From NCBI RefSeq assembly GCF_900163815.1, contig NZ_FUKO01000019.1, positions 372,001-436,000 on the forward strand: a stretch of 64,000 nucleotides of DNA, given 5' to 3'. Positions 28,755-37,384 of this stretch are shown here, piece by piece. Every line of letters starts with the position of its first letter. Positions within the stretch are counted from its first letter, which is position 1. The stretch comes from Microbacterium esteraromaticum. Its GTDB lineage: Bacteria; Actinomycetota; Actinomycetes; Actinomycetales; Microbacteriaceae. A program made the translations under genes and the position numbers. The notes beneath the pieces were generated by a model that saw only the letters and a list, made by a program, of their open reading frames with translations, was not told the DNA's origin and ran no database searches.

Positions 28755-29408
28755 ATGACTGCCGCCCCGGCGTCGATACGCGTCGCGGGTACCGCTGTTG
28801 TGCTGCGCGACGGTGAGGCTGGTGTGGAGACGCTGCTGCTGCGGCGCCCGGAATCCGGCTCCTTCCCGGGTGCGTGGGTGTTCCCCGGCGGCCGGGTGGA
28901 CCCCGGTGACGCTGAGGGCACAGCGACGGAGATGGATGCCGCTCAGCGTGCGGCGATCCGCGAGACGCGCGAGGAGGCCGGCATCCGCGTGCACGACCTT
29001 GCGGCGATCTCGTGCTGGATGCCGCCCGCGGAGACTCCCGTGAAGTTCCGCACGTGGTTCTTCCTCGCTCGCGAGCGGGGCGATGAGCTGCAGGCCAATG
29101 CCGGAGAGATCGACGAGGCGCTGTGGCTGAGTCCGCAGGGAGCGTTCGAACGGCACGCGGATGGCGCGCTGACGCTGTTTCCGCCGACCTGGGTCACGCT
29201 GCACGGTCTGCGGGAGCACCGCAGTGTCGACGACGTGTATGCGGCACGCGGAGAGGTCGCGCAATTCGCCACCCGCCTGGCGCAGACGTCGACCGGGCGA
29301 CTGGCGTGCTGGGCGGGGGACGAGGAGTACCCCGACGCGCCCGGGCCCGTGAGCGGGCGCCATCGGCTTCTGATGGGCGAGCTGCCCTGGAGGTACGAGC
29401 GCAGCTGA
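28755..29408 (+). CDS. NUDIX hydrolase
   Basis: 217 aa. The NUDIX box is present with an insertion (FPGGRVDPGD, then AIRETREEAGI). The C-terminal helical part (LFPPTWVTLHGLREHRSVDD) resembles the NUDT7/NUDT19-like CoA or acyl-CoA-type group, but the substrate is unproven. It follows the thiamine-binding gene by 4 bp and is convergent with metX with only 3 bp between the stops. Confidence 0.85.
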   Translation: MTAAPASIRVAGTAVVLRDGEAGVETLLLRRPESGSFPGAWVFPGGRVDPGDAEGTATEMDAAQRAAIRETREEAGIRVHDLAAISCWMPPAETPVKFRTWFFLARERGDELQANAGEIDEALWLSPQGAFERHADGALTLFPPTWVTLHGLREHRSVDDVYAARGEVAQFATRLAQTSTGRLACWAGDEEYPDAPGPVSGRHRLLMGELPWRYERS

Positions 29409-29411
29409 GGC

Positions 29412-30617
29412 TCAGGCGTCGAGCAGACGACCCAGATGCTCGCCGACCGGATCTGTCTCGATGAGGAATCCGTCGTGCCCGAAATCGCTGGTGAGCACGA
29501 TCGCCTCCTCGTCGATGAGGTGCGGGATGCTGCGTGCGATGCGCTGCTGACCATCGGCGGGGAACAGGCGGTCCGAGTCGATGCCGAGCACAAGAGTCTT
29601 GGCGGTGATCGTATGCAGGGCCTCTTCGATGCCGCCGCGATCTCGCCCGATGTCATGCGAGTTCATGGCCTCGACGAGCGTGACATAGCTGTTCGCGTCG
29701 AAGCGGCGAGTGAACTTGTTGCCGTGGAAGTCGAGGTAGGACTCCACAGCGAAGCGCCCGCCGCGACCCAACGGCGACACGCTGGACTGCCAGGATCGCT
29801 GGAAGCGCTGGTTCAGCTCGATCGGGCTGCGGTAGTTCAGCAGGGCCATCCGCCGGGCGAGGGCGAGCCCCCGGTGCGGGCCGTCACCGAGGCCGGCGTC
29901 GTAGTACTCGCCGCCGTCGAACTGCGGATCCATGCGCACGGTCTCCAGCTGCACGAAGTTCAGGGCCAGCTGGTCGGCCGTCGTCGCCGGGGGAGAGGAC
30001 AGCACGGCGAGGCGCTCGACGCGCTCCGGCGCCATGATCGCCCATTCCAGCGCGTGCATCCCGCCCATCGACCCGCCGACGATGGCGGCCCACCGGCTGA
30101 TGCCCAGCTGGTCGGCGAGAAGCATCTGCGCAGACACCTGGTCGCGGATCGTGAGGTAGGGGAACCGCGATGCCCACTCTCTGCCGTCGGGGGCGATGCT
30201 GGCCGGGCCGGTCGATCCCTGGCATCCGCCGAGGATGTTCGGGGCGATCACGAACCAGCGGTCGGTGTCGATGCCGGCGCCGGGCCCCACCACGGGTTCC
30301 CACCAACCAGCGGTCGGGTGCCCCGGACCGGCTGCACCGCGCACGTGACTGTCGCCGGTAAGGGCATGCAGAATCAGCACGGCGTTGTCGCGTGCTTCGT
30401 TCAGCTCTCCCCAGGACTCCCACGCGAGGCGAGTCGCTGGCAGGTTCTCGCCGTTCTCGGTGCGGAAGTCGCCGAGGAAGGTCAGCTGGCGGCCACCGGC
30501 CGGATCACCGTCGCGCCAGGCCCCCGTCGCGGGTGGGCGGCCCCGCAGCAGCCGCACATCGGCCTCGGAGACGAGCGCCGATGGCACCGTGTCCTCAGAG
30601 GTCGTCTGCCAGTCCAT
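29412..30617 (-). CDS. metX: Homoserine O-acetyltransferase
   Basis: 401 aa alpha/beta-hydrolase-fold acyltransferase giving O-acetylhomoserine for direct sulfhydrylation. Seen are LHALTGDSHVRG, the nucleophile elbow GGSMGGMHALEW, the catalytic Asp in GIDSDRLFP and His in FGHDGFLIE. The ATG at 30617 has GGAGG upstream; longer in-frame starts lie in the regulatory region. It follows metY on the same strand but is separated by a hairpin and its own upstream region. Confidence 0.95.
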   Translation of the reverse strand: MDWQTTSEDTVPSALVSEADVRLLRGRPPATGAWRDGDPAGGRQLTFLGDFRTENGENLPATRLAWESWGELNEARDNAVLILHALTGDSHVRGAAGPGHPTAGWWEPVVGPGAGIDTDRWFVIAPNILGGCQGSTGPASIAPDGREWASRFPYLTIRDQVSAQMLLADQLGISRWAAIVGGSMGGMHALEWAIMAPERVERLAVLSSPPATTADQLALNFVQLETVRMDPQFDGGEYYDAGLGDGPHRGLALARRMALLNYRSPIELNQRFQRSWQSSVSPLGRGGRFAVESYLDFHGNKFTRRFDANSYVTLVEAMNSHDIGRDRGGIEEALHTITAKTLVLGIDSDRLFPADGQQRIARSIPHLIDEEAIVLTSDFGHDGFLIETDPVGEHLGRLLDA

Positions 30618-30685
30618 GCCTCCATTCTCGCCTGTGCCGCCATGGCACCGCGTCACGTTACGGTCCGGCGCCTCTGCGCAACTCC

Positions 30686-30751
30686 GCAGATCTGCAGTTC
30701 TTCGCAGAGAAACCGCAGAATTCATGCGAACTTGTGCAGATCTGCGAAGAA
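30686..30751. promoter_or_regulatory. Paired GCAGATCTGC boxes upstream of metX
   Basis: The 10-bp palindrome GCAGATCTGC occurs at 30686-30695 and 30736-30745, exactly 50 bp apart. Between and over them TTCTTCGCAGA (30698-30708) and TCTGCGAAGAA (30741-30751) form an 11-bp inverted repeat. The stretch is AT-richer than its surroundings. It looks like a cooperative operator or structured leader; no known methionine riboswitch is recognisable. Confidence 0.5.
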
Positions 30752-30783
30752 TGGATGCGGGTGAGCAGCGCGAGTGGAGACGA

Positions 30784-30817
30784 CGGATGCCCCGGACCAG
30801 GCGGTCCGGGGCATCCG
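30784..30817. terminator. Hairpin after metY
   Basis: CGGATGCCCCGGACC (30784-30798) pairs perfectly with GGTCCGGGGCATCCG (30803-30817), 15 bp with a 4-nt loop, 20 bp after the metY stop. It contains CGGATGCC. Confidence 0.8.
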
Positions 30818-30837
30818 AGGGGCTGTGCTGAGGCGGG

Positions 30838-32160
30838 TCAGGCGCGAGCGGCCTCGGTCACCCGACGGGCGGCGGCAAGGGCGCTTTCGAGATCGGCCTT
30901 CAGGTCTTCGGCGTTCTCGAGTCCGACCGAGAGACGCACCAGGCCCGGGGTCACCCCCGCGGTGAGCTGCTGCTCGGGCGAGAGCTGCGAGTGGGTGGTG
31001 GATGCCGGGTGGATGACCAGCGAGCGCACATCGCCGATGTTGGCGAGGTGGCTGAACAGCGACAGGCTGTTGACGAATTCGCGGCCGGCTTCGACGCCGC
31101 CCTTCAGCTCGAACGACAGCACCGCACCGACACCCTTGGGTGCGTACTGGTTCGCCTTGGCGTACCACGGCGACGACGGCAGCCCCGAGTAGTTCACCGA
31201 GGCGACGTCGTCGTGGTTCTCCAGCCACTCGGCGATCTCCTGCGCGTTCTGCACGTGCCGCTCGATGCGCAGCGACAGGGTCTCGATGCCCTGGATGAGG
31301 TTCCAGGCGCTCTGCGGAGCGATTGCCGATCCGAGGTCGCGCAGCAGCTGCACGCGCGCCTTGATGATGTACGCGAGACCATCGCCGACCGCGGTCGTGT
31401 AGCTGGCGCCGTGGTACGACGGGTCGGGCTCGGTGAGTCCGGGGAACTTCTCGACGTTCTTCGACCACTCGAACGTGCCGCCGTCGATGATGGCACCGCC
31501 GAGGGTCGTGCCATGGCCGCCGAGGAACTTCGTGACCGAGTGCACGACGATGTCGGCACCGTGCTCGAACGGACGGATCAGGTACGGAGTGGCGATCGTG
31601 TTGTCGACGACGAGCGGCACACCGTTCTCGTGAGCGATGTCGGCGATGGTGCGGATGTCGAGCACGTTGATGCGCGGGTTGCCGATCGTCTCGGCGAACA
31701 GCAGCTTCGTGTTCGGGCGCACCGCGGCACGCCACTCCTCGGGGTCATCCTGGTTCTCGACGAAGGTGACCTCGATGCCGAGCTTCGCGAGCGTGTACTT
31801 GAAGAGGTTGTACGTGCCGCCGTAGATCGAGCTGGATGCGACGAAGTGATCGCCTGCCTGCGCGACGTTCAGCACTGCGAACGTGGTCGCGGACTGTCCG
31901 CTCGCCAGCACGAGCGCTCCGGTGCCGCCTTCCAGGGCAGCGAGGCGCTGCTCGAGCACATCCTGCGTCGGATTCTGCAGACGCGTGTAAATGTTGCCGA
32001 ACTCCGCAAGCGCGAACAGGTTCGCCGCGTGATCAGCGCTGTCGAAGACATACGAGGTGGTCTGGTAGATCGGCGTGGCGCGCGACTTGGTGACCGGGTC
32101 GGGCGCAGCGCCGGAGTGGATCTGCTTGGTCTCGAAGCGCCAGTTCTCGGGTGCGGACAT
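30838..32160 (-). CDS. metY: O-acetylhomoserine sulfhydrylase (MetY)
   Basis: 440 aa Cys/Met-metabolism PLP enzyme that makes homocysteine from O-acetylhomoserine and sulfide. Seen are the [22 protein letters not shown] entry, [10 protein letters not shown] and the Schiff-base lysine in [27 protein letters not shown] lies 7 nt before the ATG. It feeds on the product of MetX downstream. Upstream lies a compact promoter with two palindromes. Confidence 0.95.
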   Translation of the reverse strand: MSAPENWRFETKQIHSGAAPDPVTKSRATPIYQTTSYVFDSADHAANLFALAEFGNIYTRLQNPTQDVLEQRLAALEGGTGALVLASGQSATTFAVLNVAQAGDHFVASSSIYGGTYNLFKYTLAKLGIEVTFVENQDDPEEWRAAVRPNTKLLFAETIGNPRINVLDIRTIADIAHENGVPLVVDNTIATPYLIRPFEHGADIVVHSVTKFLGGHGTTLGGAIIDGGTFEWSKNVEKFPGLTEPDPSYHGASYTTAVGDGLAYIIKARVQLLRDLGSAIAPQSAWNLIQGIETLSLRIERHVQNAQEIAEWLENHDDVASVNYSGLPSSPWYAKANQYAPKGVGAVLSFELKGGVEAGREFVNSLSLFSHLANIGDVRSLVIHPASTTHSQLSPEQQLTAGVTPGLVRLSVGLENAEDLKADLESALAAARRVTEAARA

Positions 32161-32222
32161 GAGATTCTCCCGGAGTCGTAGAGGGTAATCGGGTGGGGTC
32201 TTTTGGCAGTTGCCTTGATGAG

Positions 32223-32275
32223 AGAGTACGGATGCCGAGCATCCGTCAACAAGCGCCGGGAAATGTTACGTAACA
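32223..32275 (-). promoter_or_regulatory. metY promoter with two palindromes
   Basis: Minus-strand TACTCT (32228-32223) is a -10. A TTGACG (32249-32244) or TTGTTG lies 15-18 bp upstream. ACGGATGC-CGA-GCATCCGT (32228-32246) fills the spacer, and the perfect palindrome TGTTACGTAACA (32264-32275) sits just upstream of the -35. The roughly 60-nt leader shows no known SAM riboswitch. Confidence 0.5.
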
Positions 32276-32327
32276 CAGCGGCGCCCCGCATGTCGTGGTG
32301 ATGATCGGCTGACGGCATGAAAAGCCC

Positions 32328-32333
32328 TACGGT
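32328..32333 (+). promoter_or_regulatory. -10 TACGGT of the SDR gene, leaderless
   Basis: TACGGT is followed by six bases and the ATG at 32340. Confidence 0.45.
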
Positions 32334-32339
32334 GGATGC

Positions 32340-33125
32340 ATGGTGAACAGACGTGCCGTGGTGACCGGAGCGAGTTCCGGTATCGGGGAAGCAACCGTGC
32401 GGGCATTGCGCGCGCAGGGCTGGGAAGTTGTCGGGGTCGCACGCAGGGAGGAGCGCCTGGCCGCGCTCGCCGCAGAGACCGGAGCCTCGGCGATCGCGTG
32501 CGATCTGACCGATGCGGATGCCGTCGCGGCGCTGATCGAAGAACTCGATCGCTCCGGTCCGGTGCATGCGCTCGTGCAGGTCGCCGGGGGAGCCCGCGGA
32601 ACCGACAGCGTCGAGGGCGGCTCGGCCGAGGACTGGCAGTGGATGTTCGATGCCAACGTTCTGTCGACGCAGCGGCTCGTGGCGGGCATGCTGCCGCTGC
32701 TGCGTAAAGCCGCCACCGCAGACGGCCATGCCGACACGATCTTCGTGACCTCGACCGCCGCGCAGATCGCGTATCCGGGTGGGGCCGGATACAACGCGGC
32801 GAAGGCCGGGCAGTCGATGCTGGTGAAGGTGCTGCGCCAGGAGCTCAACGGCGAGCCGATCCGCGTCGTCGAAGTCGCTCCGGGCATGGTGCACACCGAG
32901 GAGTTCACTCTGAATCGACTGGGTGGCGACAGTGTCGCGGCCGAGGCCGTCTATTCCGGCGTCGACGAGCCCCTGCTCGCGGAAGATGTTGCCGATGTGA
33001 TCGCGTATGCGCTCAGCACGCCGCGGCGTGTGAATCTCGATCAGATCACTATGCGCCCGGTCGCGCAGTCCGCTCAGCACCTGCTCGCGCGCGGACCGCT
33101 GCACGTGCGCACCGACGTCGACTGA
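32340..33125 (+). CDS. Short-chain dehydrogenase/reductase
   Basis: 261 aa classical SDR: VVTGASSGIGEATVRAL (cofactor binding), VQVAGGARG in place of NNAG, the catalytic Ser in FVTSTAAQIA and Tyr-x3-Lys in GYNAAKAGQS. VVEVAPGMVHTEEF is the usual PG motif. It resembles YdfG-like 3-hydroxy-acid dehydrogenases; substrate unknown. Divergent from metY; ung follows after 15 bp in the same direction. Confidence 0.9.
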   Translation: MVNRRAVVTGASSGIGEATVRALRAQGWEVVGVARREERLAALAAETGASAIACDLTDADAVAALIEELDRSGPVHALVQVAGGARGTDSVEGGSAEDWQWMFDANVLSTQRLVAGMLPLLRKAATADGHADTIFVTSTAAQIAYPGGAGYNAAKAGQSMLVKVLRQELNGEPIRVVEVAPGMVHTEEFTLNRLGGDSVAAEAVYSGVDEPLLAEDVADVIAYALSTPRRVNLDQITMRPVAQSAQHLLARGPLHVRTDVD

Positions 33126-33140
33126 GACCGGCGTCGACTG

Positions 33141-33842
33141 ATGTCGCAGACGCTCGCGGAGCTGGCCGAGACCGGTCAGCTCGATCCGGGGTGGGCTGAG
33201 GCACTCGCGCCGGTGCAGCCGCTGGTCTCCGAACTCGGAGAGAGACTGCGCGCGGAGCATGCTGCGGGGCGTGGCTATCTGCCTGACGGACCGCGCGTGC
33301 TGCGGGCATTTCAGCGACCATTGGCAGATGTGCGGGTGCTGATCACCGGTCAGGATCCGTACCCGACTCCCGGACACGCGATCGGGCTCTCGTTCGCGGT
33401 CGACCGGAACGTGCGCCCGCTGCCGCGCAGCCTGGGGAACATCTATCGCGAACGCGAGAGCGATCTCGGCATCCCACCGGCATCGCACGGCGACCTGACT
33501 GCGTGGAGCGACCAGGGCGTGCTGCTGCTGAACCGGGTGCTCACCGTGCAGCCGGGAAACGCTGGCTCCCACCGCGGGTGGGGCTGGGAGAAGGTCACTG
33601 AGCTGGCCATCCGTGCACTCGTCGCCCGCAAGCAGCCGCTGGTCGCGATTCTGTGGGGGCGGGATGCTGCCGGGCTGCGGCCGCTGCTGGGGGACGTGCC
33701 CGCGATCGAATCCGCGCATCCCTCGCCGCTGTCGGCCCGGCGCGGGTTCTTCGGCTCGCGGCCGTTCTCACGGGCCAACGCCCTGCTGGAGCAGCAGGGC
33801 GCGAGCCCCATCGACTGGCGCGTCGCGGGCGAGGCGTGCTGA
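33141..33842 (+). CDS. ung: Uracil-DNA glycosylase, family 1
   Basis: 233 aa. Removes uracil from DNA to start base excision repair. The water-activating motif [16 protein letters not shown] and the leucine-loop motif [21 protein letters not shown] are intact. Shine-Dalgarno is weak, so it is probably co-transcribed with the SDR. Repeat copy C begins 5 bp after its stop. Confidence 0.96.
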   Translation: MSQTLAELAETGQLDPGWAEALAPVQPLVSELGERLRAEHAAGRGYLPDGPRVLRAFQRPLADVRVLITGQDPYPTPGHAIGLSFAVDRNVRPLPRSLGNIYRERESDLGIPPASHGDLTAWSDQGVLLLNRVLTVQPGNAGSHRGWGWEKVTELAIRALVARKQPLVAILWGRDAAGLRPLLGDVPAIESAHPSPLSARRGFFGSRPFSRANALLEQQGASPIDWRVAGEAC

Positions 33843-33847
33843 CCTCC

Positions 33848-33917
33848 GCATCTGCGCCAGTTTCTCGCATCCGCTGCATCGATCGATGCCGCGGATGCGA
33901 ATACCTGCAGCGGATGC
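33848..33917. repeat. 70-bp nested inverted-repeat element, copy C
   Basis: Outer arms GCATCTGCG (33848-33856) and AGCGGATGC (33909-33917), inner arms GCATCCGCT (33867-33875) and GCGGATGC (33891-33898), centre CATCGATCGATG. The inner 32 bp are palindromic at 30 positions. Arm spacing is identical to copies A and B. It lies between ung and the convergent ABC operon, where it could also end transcription. Confidence 0.85.
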
Positions 33918-33957
33918 TGTCGCAGCATCCATCGACAGACGACGACGCGCCGAACGA

Positions 33958-34746
33958 TCAGGGGTGCGGGATCACCGGGATCGCGGCGAGCAGGGCCTTC
34001 GTGTAGTCGGCACGCGGATGCTGCAGCACAGCATCCATCGTTCCGCGCTCGACGATCCGGCCGTCCTTCATGACCGCAACGGTGTCGTTGAGATTCTGCA
34101 CGAGCCCGATGTCGTGCGAGACGACGATGAGGGTCAGACCCTCCTCGACCCGCAGCTTCGCGAGCACTTCGAGGATCTGCGCGCGCATGGTGACATCCAG
34201 CGCCGACATCGGCTCGTCGCCGATGAGAATGCGCGGGCGGTGCGCAATGGCGCGCGCCAGCGCGATGCGCTGGCGCTGCCCGCCGGAGAACTCGTGCGGA
34301 TGCCGGTCGGCCATGTCGGCTTCCAACCCCACCTGCGCGAGCACTTCACGCACGCGTGCGCGGTGATCACCGGGAATATCGAGTGCCCACAGCGGCTCGG
34401 CGACGATCTGGCCCGCGGTCATCCGCGGATCGAGCGACGCGTACGGATCCTGGAAGACGAGACCGGTCTGTCGGCGCAGCCAGTGCAGCGAGCGCGCGGA
34501 TGCTGTCGCATCCACCTCCTTGCCGTCGACGAGCACTCGACCACTGGTGGGTCGATCGAGTCCCAGCAGCAGCCGGACGAGGGTTGACTTTCCCGACCCC
34601 GATTCGCCGATCAGCCCCAACGACTCGCCCTCGGCTATCTCCAGATCGGTCGGATGCAGCGCGGTGTTCGCACGGGACCGCTCGAAGAGGTGGCGCTTGG
34701 GGATCGCGAAGCTGCGGCTCAGGCCTTCGGCGACGATCAGACTCAT
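33958..34746 (-). CDS. Peptide/nickel-type ABC transporter ATPase, DppF-like
   Basis: 262 aa. Walker [10 protein letters not shown] (about 48-56), signature FSGGQRQRIALARAI, Walker B ILIGDEPMSALD and the H-loop VVSHDIGL are intact. The C-terminus (HPRADYTKALLAAIP) is the oligopeptide ATPase type. The ATG at 34746 overlaps the stop of the preceding ATPase gene. Last gene of a six-gene operon reading leftward. Confidence 0.92.
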   Translation of the reverse strand: MSLIVAEGLSRSFAIPKRHLFERSRANTALHPTDLEIAEGESLGLIGESGSGKSTLVRLLLGLDRPTSGRVLVDGKEVDATASARSLHWLRRQTGLVFQDPYASLDPRMTAGQIVAEPLWALDIPGDHRARVREVLAQVGLEADMADRHPHEFSGGQRQRIALARAIAHRPRILIGDEPMSALDVTMRAQILEVLAKLRVEEGLTLIVVSHDIGLVQNLNDTVAVMKDGRIVERGTMDAVLQHPRADYTKALLAAIPVIPHP

Positions 34747-35534
34747 GCTGTGCCTCCTTCCGGACGCCACAGCGTCGCCGTGGCGTCGCGCAGCAGCGCC
34801 TGCGTGACGGGAGAGGACGGCGTGCTGAGCAGCGTGGGCACGGGCGCGGATTCGACCACGTGGCCGTGTTCGAGAACCACGCCGTGGGTGGCGACCTGTG
34901 CGAGCACTGCGAGGTCGTGCGTGATGAACACCAGAGACATGCCCTGATCTTCGACGAGCGAGAGCAGCAGGCGCAGCACCTCGGCCTGGATCGTCACATC
35001 CAGTGCGGTCGTCGGCTCATCAGCGATGAGCAGCTTCGGCCGGCAGGCAAGTGCCATCGCGATCGCGACCCGCTGGCGCTGGCCGCCGGAGAGCTGGTGC
35101 GGGTAGCGGTCCACGATCCGCTCCGGATCCGAAAGCCGCACCCGGGCGGCTTCGGCGATTGCGCACTCGCGCGCTTGTCGTCGGCTCACCTTCTGATGGA
35201 TGCGCACCGACTCGGCGATCTGCCGACCGACCGTGCGTATCGGGTTCAGCGCGGTGCGCGGCTCCTGGAAGATCATGCCGATCTCGTCGCCGCGCAGTTC
35301 AGCCAGCTCGCGGTCCGGCATCCCGAGCAGTTCGGTGCCGTTCCAGCGGATGCTGCCGTGCGCCGTGGCCTCATCGGGAAGCAACCCGAGCACGGCCAGC
35401 GCCGTCAGCGACTTGCCAGACCCGGATTCGCCGATCAGGCCCAGACGTTCGCCGTCGGCAACCGCGAACGAGACGCCGTCGACCACACGGCGTCCGCCGA
35501 TCTCGACCACCAGGTCGCTGACTTCCAGGCTCAT
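34743..35534 (-). CDS. Peptide/nickel-type ABC transporter ATPase, DppD-like
   Basis: 263 aa. Walker [11 protein letters not shown], signature [15 protein letters not shown], Walker [14 protein letters not shown]-loop FITHDLAV. It overlaps both neighbours by ATGA (34743-34746 and 35531-35534), so both ATPases and the permease are made together and probably form the heterodimeric motor of the importer. Confidence 0.92.
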   Translation of the reverse strand: MSLEVSDLVVEIGGRRVVDGVSFAVADGERLGLIGESGSGKSLTALAVLGLLPDEATAHGSIRWNGTELLGMPDRELAELRGDEIGMIFQEPRTALNPIRTVGRQIAESVRIHQKVSRRQARECAIAEAARVRLSDPERIVDRYPHQLSGGQRQRVAIAMALACRPKLLIADEPTTALDVTIQAEVLRLLLSLVEDQGMSLVFITHDLAVLAQVATHGVVLEHGHVVESAPVPTLLSTPSSPVTQALLRDATATLWRPEGGTA

Positions 35535-36418
35535 GCGATCGCCTCCGGCAGGTGGACCTGCGCTGCGCGGCGGGACAGAGTCGGATCCGTCGCCTCGCGC
35601 AGCGCGTCGCCGAGCAGGTTCAGCCCGAGCACGGTGATGGTGATGGCGAGCCCCGGCCAGACCACGGTCAGCGGGTGCACGCCGATGTACCGCTGCAGAT
35701 CGGCCAGCAGCAGCCCCCACGACGATTCCGTGAGGGAGGCGCCGAAGCCGAGGTACGACAGCCCTGCTTCGGCGAGCACCGCGACAGCCATCGACCACGA
35801 CAGCTGCACGATGAACACCGGTGCGACGTTGGGGAGCAGGTGCCGGATGAGGTTCTGGCCGTTGGTGAGGCCGCTGGCGCGCCCGGCGACGACGAAGTCG
35901 CTCTGCTGCACACGTCGCAGCTCAGGACGGGTCACGCGCGCGATGCTCACACCGAAGCCGATGCCGACCGAGAACACCACCACCCACAGTGAGCCGCCCC
36001 ACACCGCGGAGATCATCATGGCGATCATGAGCACGGGGAACGCGATGAGGATATCGACCAGGACGGCGACGGTTTCGCGCATCCACCGCGCTGTCAGAGC
36101 ACCCAGGGCGGCGAGCAGGATGCCCACGATGGTGGCGACGATGCCTGAGCCGACGGCGACGAAGACCGTGGTCCGGGCGCCCGCCATCAGCAGGCTGAGG
36201 ATGTCACGGCCGGTGCCATCCGTGCCGAGCAGGTGCGGCCAGCTCGGTGTCGCCCAGCGGCCGCGAATATCGGAGAGCATCGGGTCGAATGGCATCCAGA
36301 ACAGCGACACCACTGCGGTGAGCGCGAGCAGCACGACGACGATGACCCCGAACCACCCGGTGGCCGAGGAGAGCAGTGCGCGCAGCCAGCGCGGCGCCGA
36401 TGCGCGAGCAGCCATCAT
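35531..36418 (-). CDS. Peptide/nickel-type ABC permease, DppC-like
   Basis: 295 aa. An N-terminal OppC-type segment (LGTDGTGRDILSLLMAGART) and about six membrane helices with the EAA-like loop VVAGRASGLTNGQNLIRHLLP. The ATG overlaps the stop of the DppB-like gene (36415-36418). Confidence 0.92.
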   Translation of the reverse strand: MMAARASAPRWLRALLSSATGWFGVIVVVLLALTAVVSLFWMPFDPMLSDIRGRWATPSWPHLLGTDGTGRDILSLLMAGARTTVFVAVGSGIVATIVGILLAALGALTARWMRETVAVLVDILIAFPVLMIAMMISAVWGGSLWVVVFSVGIGFGVSIARVTRPELRRVQQSDFVVAGRASGLTNGQNLIRHLLPNVAPVFIVQLSWSMAVAVLAEAGLSYLGFGASLTESSWGLLLADLQRYIGVHPLTVVWPGLAITITVLGLNLLGDALREATDPTLSRRAAQVHLPEAIA

Positions 36419-37365
36419 TCCGCCTCCCTCTGCCGCGGATCGACCATGTGGTGCACCAGATCGACCACGAAGCCGATGACCAGCACGAAGCCCGTGAGCA
36501 CGAGCAACTCGCTCTGCACCTTGATCAGGTCACGGGTGCCGACATCCGCGACCAGCATCCGGCCGATGCCGGGCAGTGTGAACAGCTGCTCGATCACGAC
36601 CGAGCCGACGATGATGCCGGCCACCTGCAGACCGAGCACCGTCACCACCGACAATCCCACAGCCGGGATGCCGTGCCGCACCAGCGCCTGCCTGCGCGTG
36701 AGGCCCTTTGCCGCGGCGGTGCGCACGAAGTCCTGGCCAGCGGCCTGCAGTGTAGCGCTGCGCACGAAGCGCATCAGCATGGCGCCTTCGACGATGCCGA
36801 TCGTCAGTGCGGGCAGCAGCAGAGCTTCGAAAGCCTTCGTCGGCGTCGACCAGCCCGAGCGCGGAAAGCCCTGGGCCGGCAGCCAGCCGAGCCAGTGCGC
36901 GAAGACGACGACCAGCATCATGCCTGCCCAGATCACGGGCACCGCGGCGATGGTCTGCGCGCCGACGCTGATGGCCGTGCCGCCGGCGCGCCCGCGGAGA
37001 ATCGCGGAGACGACGCCGAAGGGCACGGCGATCAGCAGAGCGATCGTGAGCGCCATCAGCCCGAGTGGCACCGTGACGGCGGATTTCTCCAGCAATTCGG
37101 CCCCGACGGACGCACCGCTCAGCTGCGATGTGCCGAGGTCGCCGTGGAAGATGCCGCCGACCCAGTCGAGATACTGCGAGGTGAGCGGCTTGTCGAGGCC
37201 CAGCGACTCACGCAGCGCCTCGACGACGGCAGGGCTGGCTTGCGTGCCGGCGATGAGCTGCGCGACGTCCCCAGGGAATACGCGCAGCGTGAGGAAGATG
37301 ATCACACTCGACACGAGGAGCCCTGCGATGAGCAGGGCTCCTCGTGTGAGCGCGTAGCGGGCCAC
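36415..37365 (-). CDS. Peptide/nickel-type ABC permease, DppB-like
   Basis: 316 aa, six helices. The N-terminal FLTLRVFPGDVAQLIAG and the cytoplasmic loop FVRTAAAKGLTRRQALVRHG are typical of DppB/NikB. It follows the binding-protein gene by 19 bp. The loop reads VRTAAAKG, a standard EAA variant. Confidence 0.92.
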   Translation of the reverse strand: MARYALTRGALLIAGLLVSSVIIFLTLRVFPGDVAQLIAGTQASPAVVEALRESLGLDKPLTSQYLDWVGGIFHGDLGTSQLSGASVGAELLEKSAVTVPLGLMALTIALLIAVPFGVVSAILRGRAGGTAISVGAQTIAAVPVIWAGMMLVVVFAHWLGWLPAQGFPRSGWSTPTKAFEALLLPALTIGIVEGAMLMRFVRSATLQAAGQDFVRTAAAKGLTRRQALVRHGIPAVGLSVVTVLGLQVAGIIVGSVVIEQLFTLPGIGRMLVADVGTRDLIKVQSELLVLTGFVLVIGFVVDLVHHMVDPRQREAE

Positions 37366-37384
37366 GTGTCAGTCAGCTCGCTGG

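Noticed and set aside
30618-30760. SAM-type riboswitch before metX
   Set aside because: The repeats form one long-range stem and two palindromes but no known SAM or SAH aptamer core.
32160-32225. SAM riboswitch in the metY leader
   Set aside because: The leader is only about 60 nt and lacks the SAM-I/IV core helices and the kink-turn.
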